From Achromobacter spanius (GTDB taxonomy: Bacteria > Pseudomonadota > Gammaproteobacteria > Burkholderiales > Burkholderiaceae_B), in assembly GCF_029637605.1 (NCBI RefSeq), contig NZ_CP121261.1, positions 2,170,001-2,234,000 of the forward strand: a stretch of DNA of 64,000 nt, in the 5' to 3' direction. Shown here in pieces: positions 44,981 through 53,249 of this stretch. The first letter of the stretch is position 1, and every line of letters begins with the position of its first letter. The translations under genes were made by a program, and so were the position numbers. The notes under the pieces were generated by a model that was not told the DNA's origin, searched no databases, and saw only the letters and a list, made by a program, of their open reading frames with translations.

Positions 44981-46477
44981 TCAAGCAGTGGCCGGCACGA
45001 CGGGCGCGACAGGCGCGGCGACCGACGGGCGAGCGGCATGGGGATCGTCTTCGGGAATGGCGGGGTTGACCGGCAGCGCACCGCGCACCGTCATCCACAC
45101 GTTCCAGGCCATCACGAACACCCCCGACAGGAACAAGGTGCCACCCAGCAAGCGGATCAGGTAGTACGGCGCGCGCGTCTTCAGTTCTTCAACGAAGCTG
45201 TAGACCAGGGTACCGTCGCTTGCGGTGTCACGCCACATCAGGCCCTGCTGCACGCCGGCAATCCACATGGCGGCGATGTACAGCACCACGCCGATGGTGG
45301 CGATCCAGAAGTGCAGTTCGATGGCCTTCACGCTGTACATCTTTTCGCGGCCGTACAGACGCGGGATCAGGTAGTAAAGCGAGCCGAAGGAAATCATCGC
45401 CACCCAGCCCAACGCGCCGGAATGCACGTGGCCGATGGTCCAGTCCGTGTAGTGCGATAGCGAATTGACCGTGCGGATCGACATCATCGACCCTTCGAAC
45501 GTGGACATGCCGTAGAACGACAGCGCGGTGACCATGAACTTCAGGATCGGGTCGGTGCGCAGCTTGTACCAGGCCCCTTGCAGCGTCATGATGCCGTTGA
45601 TCATCCCGCCCCAGGACGGCGCCAGCAGAATCAGCGAAAACGTCATGCCCAGCGATTGCGTCCAGTCAGGCAGCGACGTGTACAGCAAGTGGTGCGGACC
45701 CGCCCACATGTAGGTGAAGGCCAGCGCCCAGAAGTGGACGATGGACAGGCGATACGAATAGATCGGGCGGCCGGCCTGCTTGGGCACGAAGTAATACATC
45801 ATGCCCAGGAAGCTGGTGGTCAGGAAGAAACCCACGGCGTTGTGGCCATACCACCACTGCACCATGGCGTCCTGCACGCCGGCGTAAGCCGAGTACGACT
45901 TCCACATCGAGACCGGCATTTCAATGTTGTTGAAGATGTGCAGGATGGCGATGGTGAGGATGTACGAGCCAAAGAACCAGTTGGCCACGTAGATGTGCTT
46001 GGACCGGCGCTTGATGATGGTGCCGAAGAAAACGATGGCATAGGCCACCCAGACCAGCGTGATCAGGATGTCGATGGGCCATTCGAGTTCGGCGTATTCC
46101 TTGCTGCTGGTGAACCCCATCGGCAAGGTGATGGCGGCGGCAACGATAACGACTTGCCAGCCCCAGAACGTGAAGGCGGCAAGCTTGTCGCAGAACAGCC
46201 GCGTCTGACAGGTGCGCTGGACCACGTAGTACGACGTGGCGAACAACGCGCTGCCGCCGAAGGCGAAGATCACCGCGTTGGTGTGCAGCGGGCGCAGGCG
46301 GCCGTAGCTGAGCCATGCGGTGTCGAAATTCAACTGAGGCCAAATCAGCTGCGCGGCGATAAAAACGCCCACAGCCATGCCGACAATCGCCCAAACCACC
46401 GTCATGAGCGCGAACTGCCTCACGATCTTGTAGTTGAAGGTGTCGGCCTTGCTTGCGATTGCGGCGCAATCGTTCAT
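44981..46477 (-). CDS. ccoN: Cytochrome cbb3 oxidase catalytic subunit I, CcoN
   Basis: This 498-residue haem-copper oxidase subunit has twelve membrane helices. Haem and copper ligands sit in [24 protein letters not shown] (CuB His), WAGPHHLLY (CuB His pair) and [17 protein letters not shown] (haem His ligands). The final step of respiration at low oxygen takes place here. The ATG at 46477 follows AAGGG. A perfect FNR box lies 67 bp upstream. Confidence 0.96.
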   Translation of the reverse strand: MNDCAAIASKADTFNYKIVRQFALMTVVWAIVGMAVGVFIAAQLIWPQLNFDTAWLSYGRLRPLHTNAVIFAFGGSALFATSYYVVQRTCQTRLFCDKLAAFTFWGWQVVIVAAAITLPMGFTSSKEYAELEWPIDILITLVWVAYAIVFFGTIIKRRSKHIYVANWFFGSYILTIAILHIFNNIEMPVSMWKSYSAYAGVQDAMVQWWYGHNAVGFFLTTSFLGMMYYFVPKQAGRPIYSYRLSIVHFWALAFTYMWAGPHHLLYTSLPDWTQSLGMTFSLILLAPSWGGMINGIMTLQGAWYKLRTDPILKFMVTALSFYGMSTFEGSMMSIRTVNSLSHYTDWTIGHVHSGALGWVAMISFGSLYYLIPRLYGREKMYSVKAIELHFWIATIGVVLYIAAMWIAGVQQGLMWRDTASDGTLVYSFVEELKTRAPYYLIRLLGGTLFLSGVFVMAWNVWMTVRGALPVNPAIPEDDPHAARPSVAAPVAPVVPATA

Positions 46478-46543
46478 CACCCTTCCCCCAAAGTAACAAA
46501 TAGCTCCAGGCTTGAATGATGGGACCGGGTCTAGAAGTCGGCG

Positions 46544-46557
46544 TTGATATGGATCAA
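46544..46557. promoter_or_regulatory. Perfect FNR/ANR box upstream of ccoN
   Basis: TTGATATGGATCAA is a perfect match to the FNR consensus TTGAT-N4-ATCAA. It lies 67 bp before the ccoN start, so an FNR-type regulator should switch on ccoNOQP when oxygen is low. Confidence 0.9.
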
Positions 46558-46614
46558 GCGCGCGTGGGGCAGCAAGGGAACGCGGCAACGCCGCAACGCA
46601 TCAGCAAGGGTTTG

Positions 46615-46788
46615 TTATGAATTGAAGCCGCTGCCGCTGGCGCGGCCGCTGTCGTCGTCGCGCAGGATCGCCGTGCCGGCGCTGTCGGTATCGTCGTACT
46701 GGCCGTTGAACACGGCCCACCAGAGCGCTACGCCGATGGCCAGCACGAACAGCAGGGACAAGGGCAGCAGCAAGTAGAGAATGGTCAT
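46615..46788 (-). CDS. ccoS: Cytochrome cbb3 oxidase maturation protein CcoS
   Basis: This 57-residue protein has one membrane helix (YLLLPLSLLFVLAIGVALWW) and the CcoS signature GQYDDTDSAGTAILRDDD. CcoS is needed for cofactor insertion into CcoN. It is encoded after the ccoI-type gene with an ATGA overlap, and its stop is 138 bp before ccoN. Confidence 0.93.
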   Translation of the reverse strand: MTILYLLLPLSLLFVLAIGVALWWAVFNGQYDDTDSAGTAILRDDDSGRASGSGFNS

Positions 46789-47774
46789 TGCGCTGCTTCC
46801 ATCTTGGCCACGTCCAGCGCGCCCGCATTGGTTGCGCTGCCGGACCAGTCGCGGCGGCACAGGCGCCACGAGTTATAGGCAACCGCCAAGGACGACACCA
46901 GCATCGTGATGGCGGCCAGCCAAGGCTGCACCCAGCCCATCAACGCCAATGGCGTCATCAGCAGATGCCAGACCAGCGAGCCGTAGAGGTTCTGCCGCGC
47001 CTTGTGGCGCGCCTGCCGCAACAGCGCATCCAGCGCGGAGTCGGGCATCGTGGGGTGTGCCGCCAGCGCCGAGTGCGCGGACGCCATCGCCGTGGGCACC
47101 GCCATCGACATGGCGCAAGGGCAGCTCATGACCAGCAGCGCCACCATCACGGGCAGGCTGTGGGCGGGGTCGATATAGGCCCAGCCGATGGCGGCGGCCA
47201 GCGCCAACGCCACCTGCGCCAGCACGAAACGCGACGCCAGGCGATCGGCGCGAGCGCCCAGGTCCAGCCGCTGCGCCTCCACGCGCTGATGGCGCACCCC
47301 GCCCGCCGCGCCGCCAAAGGATTGGCGGGCGCACAGTTCCAGGTAGCGCGCGGTCAGCAGGAACGCCACGAACATCGTGACGGAATCAAAATAGACTTCG
47401 CCGCGCCCCGTCCAGGTGGCGTGCACGCTGGGAATGAACGCGGCGACGATGCCCAGCGCCACCGGCACGTCCATGCCGGCGCGGCCGTGGCGCAGGTTGT
47501 CGCCGGCATGGCGCCAAATGGGCCAGGCCGAATACAGCACCACGGGAATGGTCAGCGCGAAGCTGGCCCAGTTCATCAGCACGATGGCCCAGTCCAGCGT
47601 TTCCAGGGCGTCGGCGGGCATGCTGTCGTGACGCAGGTAGCCGGGCCAGGCAAACATCATCACCTGCATCATCGCCAGCCAGGCCAGCGACAAGCGCACC
47701 AAGGCATGGCGACGCTGCTGGCGGTCGGTATCCGACAGGCAGGACGGGACGGCGAAAATCGATTTTGCTCGCAT
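46785..47774 (-). CDS. CcoI/FixI-derived membrane protein lacking all ATPase domains
   Basis: This 329-residue protein matches the membrane part of CcoI, the copper P1B-type ATPase of cbb3 assembly. Matches are WLAMMQVMMFAWPGY, the conserved GMDVPVALGIVAAF and GEVYFDSVTMFVAFLLTARYLE, CPC in VMSCPCAMSMAVPTAM, and the last two helices (WHLLMTPLALMGWVQPWLAA). The N-terminal metal domain, the TGES actuator loop between helices 4 and 5, and the whole DKTGT phosphorylation/ATP domain between helices 6 and 7 are absent. It cannot pump by ATP hydrolysis. The frame is intact and overlaps ccoS by ATGA, so it is a kept gene, not a decaying one. Confidence 0.85.
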   Translation of the reverse strand: MRAKSIFAVPSCLSDTDRQQRRHALVRLSLAWLAMMQVMMFAWPGYLRHDSMPADALETLDWAIVLMNWASFALTIPVVLYSAWPIWRHAGDNLRHGRAGMDVPVALGIVAAFIPSVHATWTGRGEVYFDSVTMFVAFLLTARYLELCARQSFGGAAGGVRHQRVEAQRLDLGARADRLASRFVLAQVALALAAAIGWAYIDPAHSLPVMVALLVMSCPCAMSMAVPTAMASAHSALAAHPTMPDSALDALLRQARHKARQNLYGSLVWHLLMTPLALMGWVQPWLAAITMLVSSLAVAYNSWRLCRRDWSGSATNAGALDVAKMEAAQ

Positions 47775-47808
47775 GCGCCGATGGTAACGAGCGCCCCCGC
47801 CCAGCACC

Positions 47809-47822
47809 TTGATCTGGATCAA
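47809..47822. promoter_or_regulatory. Perfect FNR/ANR box upstream of the ccoI-like gene
   Basis: TTGATCTGGATCAA matches the FNR consensus perfectly, 35 bp before the start at 47774. It implies that the ccoI-like and ccoS genes have their own oxygen-controlled promoter, second to that of ccoN. With a class II spacing the transcript would begin very near the start codon. Confidence 0.88.
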
Positions 47823-47874
47823 GCCGCTTTTTGTCGCGGCTTGCCTGGCGTGTCCAGCGTGTCCACAGATCGGA

Positions 47875-49143
47875 TCAAGGGCGTTGCTGGCGCAGCACGT
47901 CCACCACCGCGCGAGTCAAGGCGGCCAGATCGTCGCCATCGATCGTCAGCGCCGGTGTCAGGTACACGACGTTGCCAAACGGACGCACCCATACGCCGGC
48001 GTCGACCAGCCGGCGCTTCAAGGCTTCGCGGTCGGTGATGCCGTCCAGCTCCACCACGCCAATTGCACCCAGTACGCGCACGTCGCGCACCCAGGGCAAT
48101 TCACGGCATGGCTCCAGGCCGGTCGCCAAGGCCTGGGACAGCGCTTGCGCCTGCGCCAACCGGGGTTCGGACTCGAACAGATCCAGCGAGGCATTGGCCG
48201 CCGCGCACGCCAGTGCATTGCCCATGAACGTGGGGCCGTGCATCAGCGCGTGCGCCGGGTTGTCGGACCAGAAGGCGTCGAACACCCGGTTGCTGGCCAC
48301 CGTGGCGGCCAGCGGCAGCGTGCCGCCCGTCAGCGCCTTGGACAAGGTGATGATGTCGGGCTTGATGCCGGCCTGCTCAAAGGCGAACATCGTGCCGGTG
48401 CGCCCGAAGCCGGTGAAGATTTCGTCAAAGATCAGCAAGAGGCCGTGGCGGTCCGCCAGGCGGCGCAAGCGGCGCAGCACTTCCGGGTCATGCAGCAACA
48501 TGCCGCCCGCGCCCTGCACCAGCGGCTCGACCAGAATGCCCGCCAGTTGCGGCGCGCGCGCTTGCAGGAATTGATCCAGCGCGGCGTAGGCGGCGTCGTC
48601 GCGCGGCAGGTCCACGATGTCGTGCTCGGCCAGCATGCCCCGGTACAGGCTGTGCATGCCGTCGTCGGGGTCGCACACGGCCATGGTGCCGAACGTATCG
48701 CCGTGATAGCCGCCCCGAAACGCCACAAAGCGGCTGCGGCCGCGCTCGCCCTGGTTCAGCCAGAACTGCACCGCCATCTTCATGGCGACTTCTACCGCCA
48801 CCGACCCGGAGTCGGTGTAGAAGACGCGGTCCAGCCCCGGCCCCAGCAAGCCGGCCAGGCGGCGCGCGAGCGTCAGCGCGGGCTCATGGGTCAGGCCCCC
48901 GAACATCACATGCGGCATGGCGTCCAGTTGCGCTCGCACGGCCTGGGCGATGTGCGGGTGGTTGTAACCGTGGCAAGCCGTCCACCAGGACGCCACGCCA
49001 TCAATCAGGCTGCGCCCGTCCGCCAGTTCCAGCCGGCTGCCGTGGCTGCGCACGACGGGCAGCGGCGGCGTCACCGTTTTCATTTGGGCATAGGGAAGCC
49101 AGATATGGGGTTGGCCCTGGGCCACCCAGTCGGGCGTGTGCAT
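47875..49143 (-). CDS. bioA: Adenosylmethionine-8-amino-7-oxononanoate aminotransferase
   Basis: This 422-residue PLP enzyme has the BioA N-terminus (HIWLPYAQMKT), then SWWTACHGYNHP, FYTDSGSVAVEVAMKMA, the cofactor Asp in LIFDEIFTGFGRTG and the Schiff-base lysine in TLSKALTGGTLPLAA. It makes 7,8-diaminopelargonate from SAM and KAPA, the third step of biotin synthesis. It is divergent from bioF (147 bp between starts); the shared region should hold both promoters. Confidence 0.95.
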   Translation of the reverse strand: MHTPDWVAQGQPHIWLPYAQMKTVTPPLPVVRSHGSRLELADGRSLIDGVASWWTACHGYNHPHIAQAVRAQLDAMPHVMFGGLTHEPALTLARRLAGLLGPGLDRVFYTDSGSVAVEVAMKMAVQFWLNQGERGRSRFVAFRGGYHGDTFGTMAVCDPDDGMHSLYRGMLAEHDIVDLPRDDAAYAALDQFLQARAPQLAGILVEPLVQGAGGMLLHDPEVLRRLRRLADRHGLLLIFDEIFTGFGRTGTMFAFEQAGIKPDIITLSKALTGGTLPLAATVASNRVFDAFWSDNPAHALMHGPTFMGNALACAAANASLDLFESEPRLAQAQALSQALATGLEPCRELPWVRDVRVLGAIGVVELDGITDREALKRRLVDAGVWVRPFGNVVYLTPALTIDGDDLAALTRAVVDVLRQQRP

Positions 49144-49290
49144 GGTTAAGCTCCGAAAAAAACAAGCGCGGTCTCATGGCATTCCTGGCGTCCCGGACGC
49201 CGGAAAACGCCGTGCGCCTCCACTACAATGGCCCGCATTCTACGGCTTGGCGCGGGCGCTCCCCTTGCCCGGCCGCTGCCGGAACGATTG

Positions 49291-50478
49291 ATGTCTAAGC
49301 TGGATTCCCTGTTTTCTTCCGAGTTGGCCGCCGCCGACACCCGCCGCGTGCGCCGCCGCCTGCGCACCGCCACGGCCGCGCCGCCCGGGCGCATTGTGCT
49401 CAATGGCGCGCCCGTGCTGAACTTTTCCAGCAATGATTACCTGGGCCTGTCCAAGCACCCGCTGCTGATCGAACGCGCCCGGGAATGGGCGGCCCGCCAC
49501 GGCGCGGGCGCGCAAGCATCGCGGCTGGTATGCGGCAACCTGGACTTGCACGAACAGGTGGAGGCCAAGCTGGCTCGCCTGAAAGGCACCGAAGCCGCGC
49601 TGCTGCTGGCCTCGGGCTGGCAGGCCAACGCCGCCGTGCTGCCTGCCTTGCTGCGCGCCGCCGCCAGCCAAGGCGACATCGAGCTGTACGCCGACAAGCT
49701 CAATCACGCCAGCCTGCACCAGGGTTGCCAGGCGGCCGGGGTCAGGCAGATCCGCTTCCGGCATAACGACCTGGATCATCTGGACAGCCTGCTCGCGGCT
49801 CGCGCGCAGGCCGGCGCGGGCAAGCCCGTGGCCCGCTTCATCGTCACGGAAAGCGTGTTCAGCATGGACGGCGACCGAACCGACGTTGTCCGGCTGGCGG
49901 ACCTGGCCGACCGCTACCAGGCCTTTGTCTATCTGGACGAAGCGCATGCCACCGGCGTGCTGGGTCCGGGCGGCATGGGCTTGGCAGGCTTGGCGCCGGG
50001 GCGTATCGACCTGGCGATGGGCACGTTCAGCAAAGCATTGGGCGGATTCGGCGCCTATGTGGCCGGGTCGCGCGCGCTGTGCGACTACTTGATCAACACC
50101 TGCTCTGGCTTCATCTACACGACGGCATTGCCGCCCGCCGTGCTGGGCGCCATGGACGCCGCGCTGGACCTGGTGCCCACGCTGGACGCCGAGCGCGCCT
50201 GGCTTGCCGCCAGCGGCGACCGGTTGCGCGCCGCGCTGCAAGGCATGGGCCTGGACACGGGCGATTCGTCCACGCAGATCGTGCCCGCCATCGTGGGCGA
50301 CGAAGCGCGCGCGCTGGACATGGCGGGCACGCTGGAACGCCGTGGCCTGCTGGCCGTGGCCATCCGCCCGCCCACCGTGCCTGCCGGCACCAGCCGACTG
50401 CGCCTGACGCTCAGCGCCGCGCACCGCGACGCCGACGTCGCGCAACTGATCGATGGCATCAAGGCGGTGCTGGCATGA
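49291..50478 (+). CDS. bioF: 8-amino-7-oxononanoate synthase
   Basis: This 395-residue PLP enzyme has the KAPA-synthase signature: LNFSSNDYLGLSKHP, HGAGAQASRLVCGN, DEAHATGVLGPGGMG and the cofactor lysine in MGTFSKALGGFGAYV. It condenses pimeloyl-ACP/CoA with alanine. The ATG at 49291 was chosen over the in-frame ATG at 49228. Its stop overlaps the start of the hydrolase gene (ATGA), so bioF, bioH-like and bioCD form one operon. Confidence 0.95.
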   Translation: MSKLDSLFSSELAAADTRRVRRRLRTATAAPPGRIVLNGAPVLNFSSNDYLGLSKHPLLIERAREWAARHGAGAQASRLVCGNLDLHEQVEAKLARLKGTEAALLLASGWQANAAVLPALLRAAASQGDIELYADKLNHASLHQGCQAAGVRQIRFRHNDLDHLDSLLAARAQAGAGKPVARFIVTESVFSMDGDRTDVVRLADLADRYQAFVYLDEAHATGVLGPGGMGLAGLAPGRIDLAMGTFSKALGGFGAYVAGSRALCDYLINTCSGFIYTTALPPAVLGAMDAALDLVPTLDAERAWLAASGDRLRAALQGMGLDTGDSSTQIVPAIVGDEARALDMAGTLERRGLLAVAIRPPTVPAGTSRLRLTLSAAHRDADVAQLIDGIKAVLA

Positions 50479-51140
50479 GCCCCACGCGCCCCACCCTGCT
50501 TTTCGTACACGGCTGGGCGTTCGACGCGTCTGTCTGGACGCCGCTGCGCGCCGAGCTTGGCGACTGGCCACACGCCGTTGCGGACGCCGGCTATTTCGGC
50601 GCCGCGCAATCGCCGGCAGCAGGCACCGGCCCCGTCATCGCCATCGGCCATTCAATGGGCGTCCTGCGCTTGTTGCGGGACCTGCCGGCCGACTGTGTGG
50701 GCCTGGTGTCGATCAACGGGTTCCCGCGCTTTGGCGCCGCGCCGGACTTTGACGCCGGGGTGCCGCGCCGCATGCTGGACCGCATGATGAAAAGGCTGTC
50801 GACCGACCCCGTCGCCGTTTTGCAAGACTTTCGCGAGCGCTGCGGCGACGCTTCCGCTTTCGATGCTCCACGCCTGGAACCGCTGGCCCGCGACCTCGAA
50901 GCCTTGCGCGACGAAGACCAGCGCGACGCCCTGGCGGCGCTGCCGGTTCCCTTGCTGATTTTGGCCGGACAGGACGACCCCATCGTTCCCGCCGCCATTA
51001 CGCAAGCCGCGTTCGGCGGCCGCGCGGGTGATGAACGGCACGATCTGGAACACGGCGGCCATTTGTTGCCGGTGTCGGCCGCGCCCTGGTGCGCGCGCCA
51101 CATCGCCGCGTTCATCGACCGCGTGGCGCGTGCCGCCTGA
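50475..51140 (+). CDS. BioH-like pimeloyl-ACP methyl ester esterase
   Basis: This 221-residue alpha/beta hydrolase has HGWAFDASVW near the start, nucleophile Ser in IAIGHSMGVLRLL, Asp in LAGQDDPIV and catalytic His in EHGGHLLPV. In a biotin operon it should remove the methyl group from pimeloyl-ACP methyl ester. At 221 residues it is shorter than E. coli BioH (256), mainly in the lid. It overlaps bioF by 4 bp and bioCD by one base (TGATG). Confidence 0.85.
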   Translation: MSPTRPTLLFVHGWAFDASVWTPLRAELGDWPHAVADAGYFGAAQSPAAGTGPVIAIGHSMGVLRLLRDLPADCVGLVSINGFPRFGAAPDFDAGVPRRMLDRMMKRLSTDPVAVLQDFRERCGDASAFDAPRLEPLARDLEALRDEDQRDALAALPVPLLILAGQDDPIVPAAITQAAFGGRAGDERHDLEHGGHLLPVSAAPWCARHIAAFIDRVARAA

Positions 51141-52576
51141 TGCAAGCCACGCCACGTAACGCCTGGGTCGGCGCTCGCTTCGGCGCGGCTGCCCACCGCT
51201 ATGAAGATCACGCGCCCATCCAGCGCATTACCGCCGAACGGCTGGCCAGCGATATCGCTTGCCTGCGCTTGCCCGCGCGTCCTCGCATTCTGGAGATCGG
51301 CTGCGGCACCGGCTTGCTGACCCGGGCCCTGGCGCGCCGGCTGGGCGAGGCGGACTGGACCATCACCGACATCTCGCCCGCCATGCTCGCCGCCGCCCAG
51401 CGCGGCCCGGCGCTACCCGGCACGGCGCGCTTCCAGTTGCTGGACGGCGAACACCCCCAGGCGCTGGATGGCGAGTACGACCTGATCTGCTCCAGCCTGG
51501 CAGTGCAGTGGTTCACCGACCTGAACGCCGGTCTGGGTCGGCTGGCCGCGCTGTTGGCGCCCGGCGGCCATCTGGCCGTGGCGACGCTGGCCGACGGCAC
51601 CTTCGCCGAATGGCAGCAGGCGCATCAGGCGGCGGGCTTTGTCGCCGCCACGCCGCCCTACCCGCCGTGCCAGGTCATCCGTCCCGCCATGAGCAATCTG
51701 GCCGGTGGCGTGCGCGGCGAACGGCTGATACAACATCATCCTGATGGCCTGACTTTTTTGAAGGGCCTGAAAGGCATCGGCGCCACCACGCCCGCGCCCG
51801 GACGCCCGCCGCTATCCGCGGCGGCGCTGCGCCGCGTGCTGGCGGCGTTTGACGAACAAGGAGCCACGGTGACGTATCACCTGGCCTACGGTATGTGGAA
51901 AAAATCAACGCAACGCCCCGCCGGGGTTTTCGTGACCGGCACTGACACCGGCATCGGCAAGACGCTGGTGTCCGCCATCCTCGCGCGCGCCTGGAACGCC
52001 GACTACTGGAAACCGGTGCAGACCGGCGTATCCGAAGAACGGGGCGACACCGACACCGTGGCCGAACTGGCGCAACTGCCGCCCGAACGCCTGCTCCTGC
52101 CCGCCTACGTGCTGCAAGCGCCACTGTCGCCCTGGGCCGCCGCCACGCTGGAAGACACCGTCGTCGACGCGACCAGCATCGTGCCCCCCGCCACCACCGC
52201 GCCCTTGATCGTGGAAGGCGCGGGCGGCCTGTACGTGCCCATTGACGACACGCACATGATGATCGACCTGATCGCCCGCCTGGACATGCCCGTGGTGCTG
52301 GCGGCGCGCAGCGGCCTGGGCACCATCAACCACACTTTGCTCAGCCTGGAAGCGCTGAAGCGCCGTGGCATCCCGATTCTGGGCGTGGTCATGAGCGGCC
52401 CGCTGTCCCCCGGCAACAAGGAAGCCATCGAACGCTTCGGCGACGTCCGGGTGCTGGCCGAAATCCCGCCGCTGTCACACGTCGACGCGGCAACGGTCGC
52501 CAAGCTGGCGCAGGGCATTCCGCCTCTGGAGGAATGCCTGGCGGCGCTGGGCGAGGCGCCGACGGTGGCGGATTAG
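51140..52576 (+). CDS. bioCD: Fused BioC malonyl-ACP methyltransferase - BioD dethiobiotin synthetase
   Basis: One 478-residue frame holds two biotin enzymes. Residues 1-251 match BioC: the SAM site ILEIGCGTGLLTRAL, DISPAMLAAAQ, and the late DLICSSLAVQWFTDL. Residues ~252-478 match BioD: the P-loop VFVTGTDTGIGKT, YWKPVQTG, VEGAGGLYVPI and the base-recognising end. No stop separates them; an in-frame ATG at 51893 (MWKK) could also start BioD alone. BioC begins biotin synthesis and BioD closes the ureido ring, so the fusion joins an early and a late step. Confidence 0.93.
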   Translation: MQATPRNAWVGARFGAAAHRYEDHAPIQRITAERLASDIACLRLPARPRILEIGCGTGLLTRALARRLGEADWTITDISPAMLAAAQRGPALPGTARFQLLDGEHPQALDGEYDLICSSLAVQWFTDLNAGLGRLAALLAPGGHLAVATLADGTFAEWQQAHQAAGFVAATPPYPPCQVIRPAMSNLAGGVRGERLIQHHPDGLTFLKGLKGIGATTPAPGRPPLSAAALRRVLAAFDEQGATVTYHLAYGMWKKSTQRPAGVFVTGTDTGIGKTLVSAILARAWNADYWKPVQTGVSEERGDTDTVAELAQLPPERLLLPAYVLQAPLSPWAAATLEDTVVDATSIVPPATTAPLIVEGAGGLYVPIDDTHMMIDLIARLDMPVVLAARSGLGTINHTLLSLEALKRRGIPILGVVMSGPLSPGNKEAIERFGDVRVLAEIPPLSHVDAATVAKLAQGIPPLEECLAALGEAPTVAD

Positions 52577-52629
52577 GGGTCAGGAAGTACGGTCTTGCCA
52601 AATTTTGCCAAGCCCCCTAATCTACGGCG

Positions 52630-52878
52630 ATGGGCACCATGAACATTTCCCTCCCGGACGCGCTGAAATCCTTTGTTGACGAACAGGTCTCCGAAAGAGG
52701 CTACGGCACCAGCAGCGAGTATGTCCGCGAACTCATCCGCAAAGACCAGGACCGCCTTCAGTTGCGAAGCTTGATGCTTGCCGGCGCATCTTCCGCCCAA
52801 GCAGCGCCAGCCGACGCCGCCTATTTTTCTGACCTGCGTTCCCGAATCAGCAATGGCTCCAAGCCTGGCACAAAGTAG
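52630..52878 (+). CDS. parD: ParD/CopG-type antitoxin
   Basis: This 82-residue protein has the ribbon-helix-helix ParD signature (MNISLPDALKSFVDEQVSE, then GYGTSSEYVRELIR) and a flexible C-terminus. The stop codon overlaps the toxin start by one base. An alternative start is the ATG at 52639. It should bind DNA and neutralise the ParE toxin. It starts 53 bp after bioCD. Confidence 0.9.
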   Translation: MGTMNISLPDALKSFVDEQVSERGYGTSSEYVRELIRKDQDRLQLRSLMLAGASSAQAAPADAAYFSDLRSRISNGSKPGTK

Positions 52879-53207
52879 TGAAAGCCAAACCTGTGATTCC
52901 GCGTTTGCAAGCAAACGCGGATATCGACACAGCCATCGCCTACTACGTACTCGAGGCATCTGAGCAAGTCGCGTTCGGCTTCCTTGATGCCTTGGAGCGT
53001 GCTTACTCACACCTTGGCCGTCACGCAACAACGGACTCTATTCGATACGCACACGAACTGGATTTGCCCGGGCTTCGGTCATGGCCACTCACCCGCTACC
53101 CTTATCTGGTTTTCTACGTCGAACGCACGGACCATATCGATGTTTGGCGCGTTCTGCATCAGAAACGTGACATTCCAGCGTGGATGCTTGGCCCTCAAGT
53201 TACGTGA
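52878..53207 (+). CDS. parE: ParE-type toxin (GTG start)
   Basis: This 109-residue RelE/ParE-superfamily toxin has ANADIDTAIAYYVLEASEQVA, LDALERAYSHL, LPGLRSWPLTRYPYLVFYVE and IDVWRVLHQKRDIP. ParE toxins of this type inhibit DNA gyrase. GTG at 52878 overlaps the antitoxin stop. Pairing, order and overlap are those of type II toxin-antitoxin operons. Confidence 0.9.
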   Translation: MKAKPVIPRLQANADIDTAIAYYVLEASEQVAFGFLDALERAYSHLGRHATTDSIRYAHELDLPGLRSWPLTRYPYLVFYVERTDHIDVWRVLHQKRDIPAWMLGPQVT

Positions 53208-53249
53208 GCAGACAACAGCACCGCCCGCTCCGCCTTCCCGTGCCCCGCG

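Noticed and set aside
46785-47774. Frameshifted or decaying pseudogene of ccoI
   Set aside because: The frame is intact end to end, domain losses are exact at helix borders, and both its start and stop are integrated with an FNR box and ccoS.
47775-47822. Upstream ATG (47822) for the ccoI-like gene
   Set aside because: It would place the FNR box inside the coding sequence; the extra residues match nothing.
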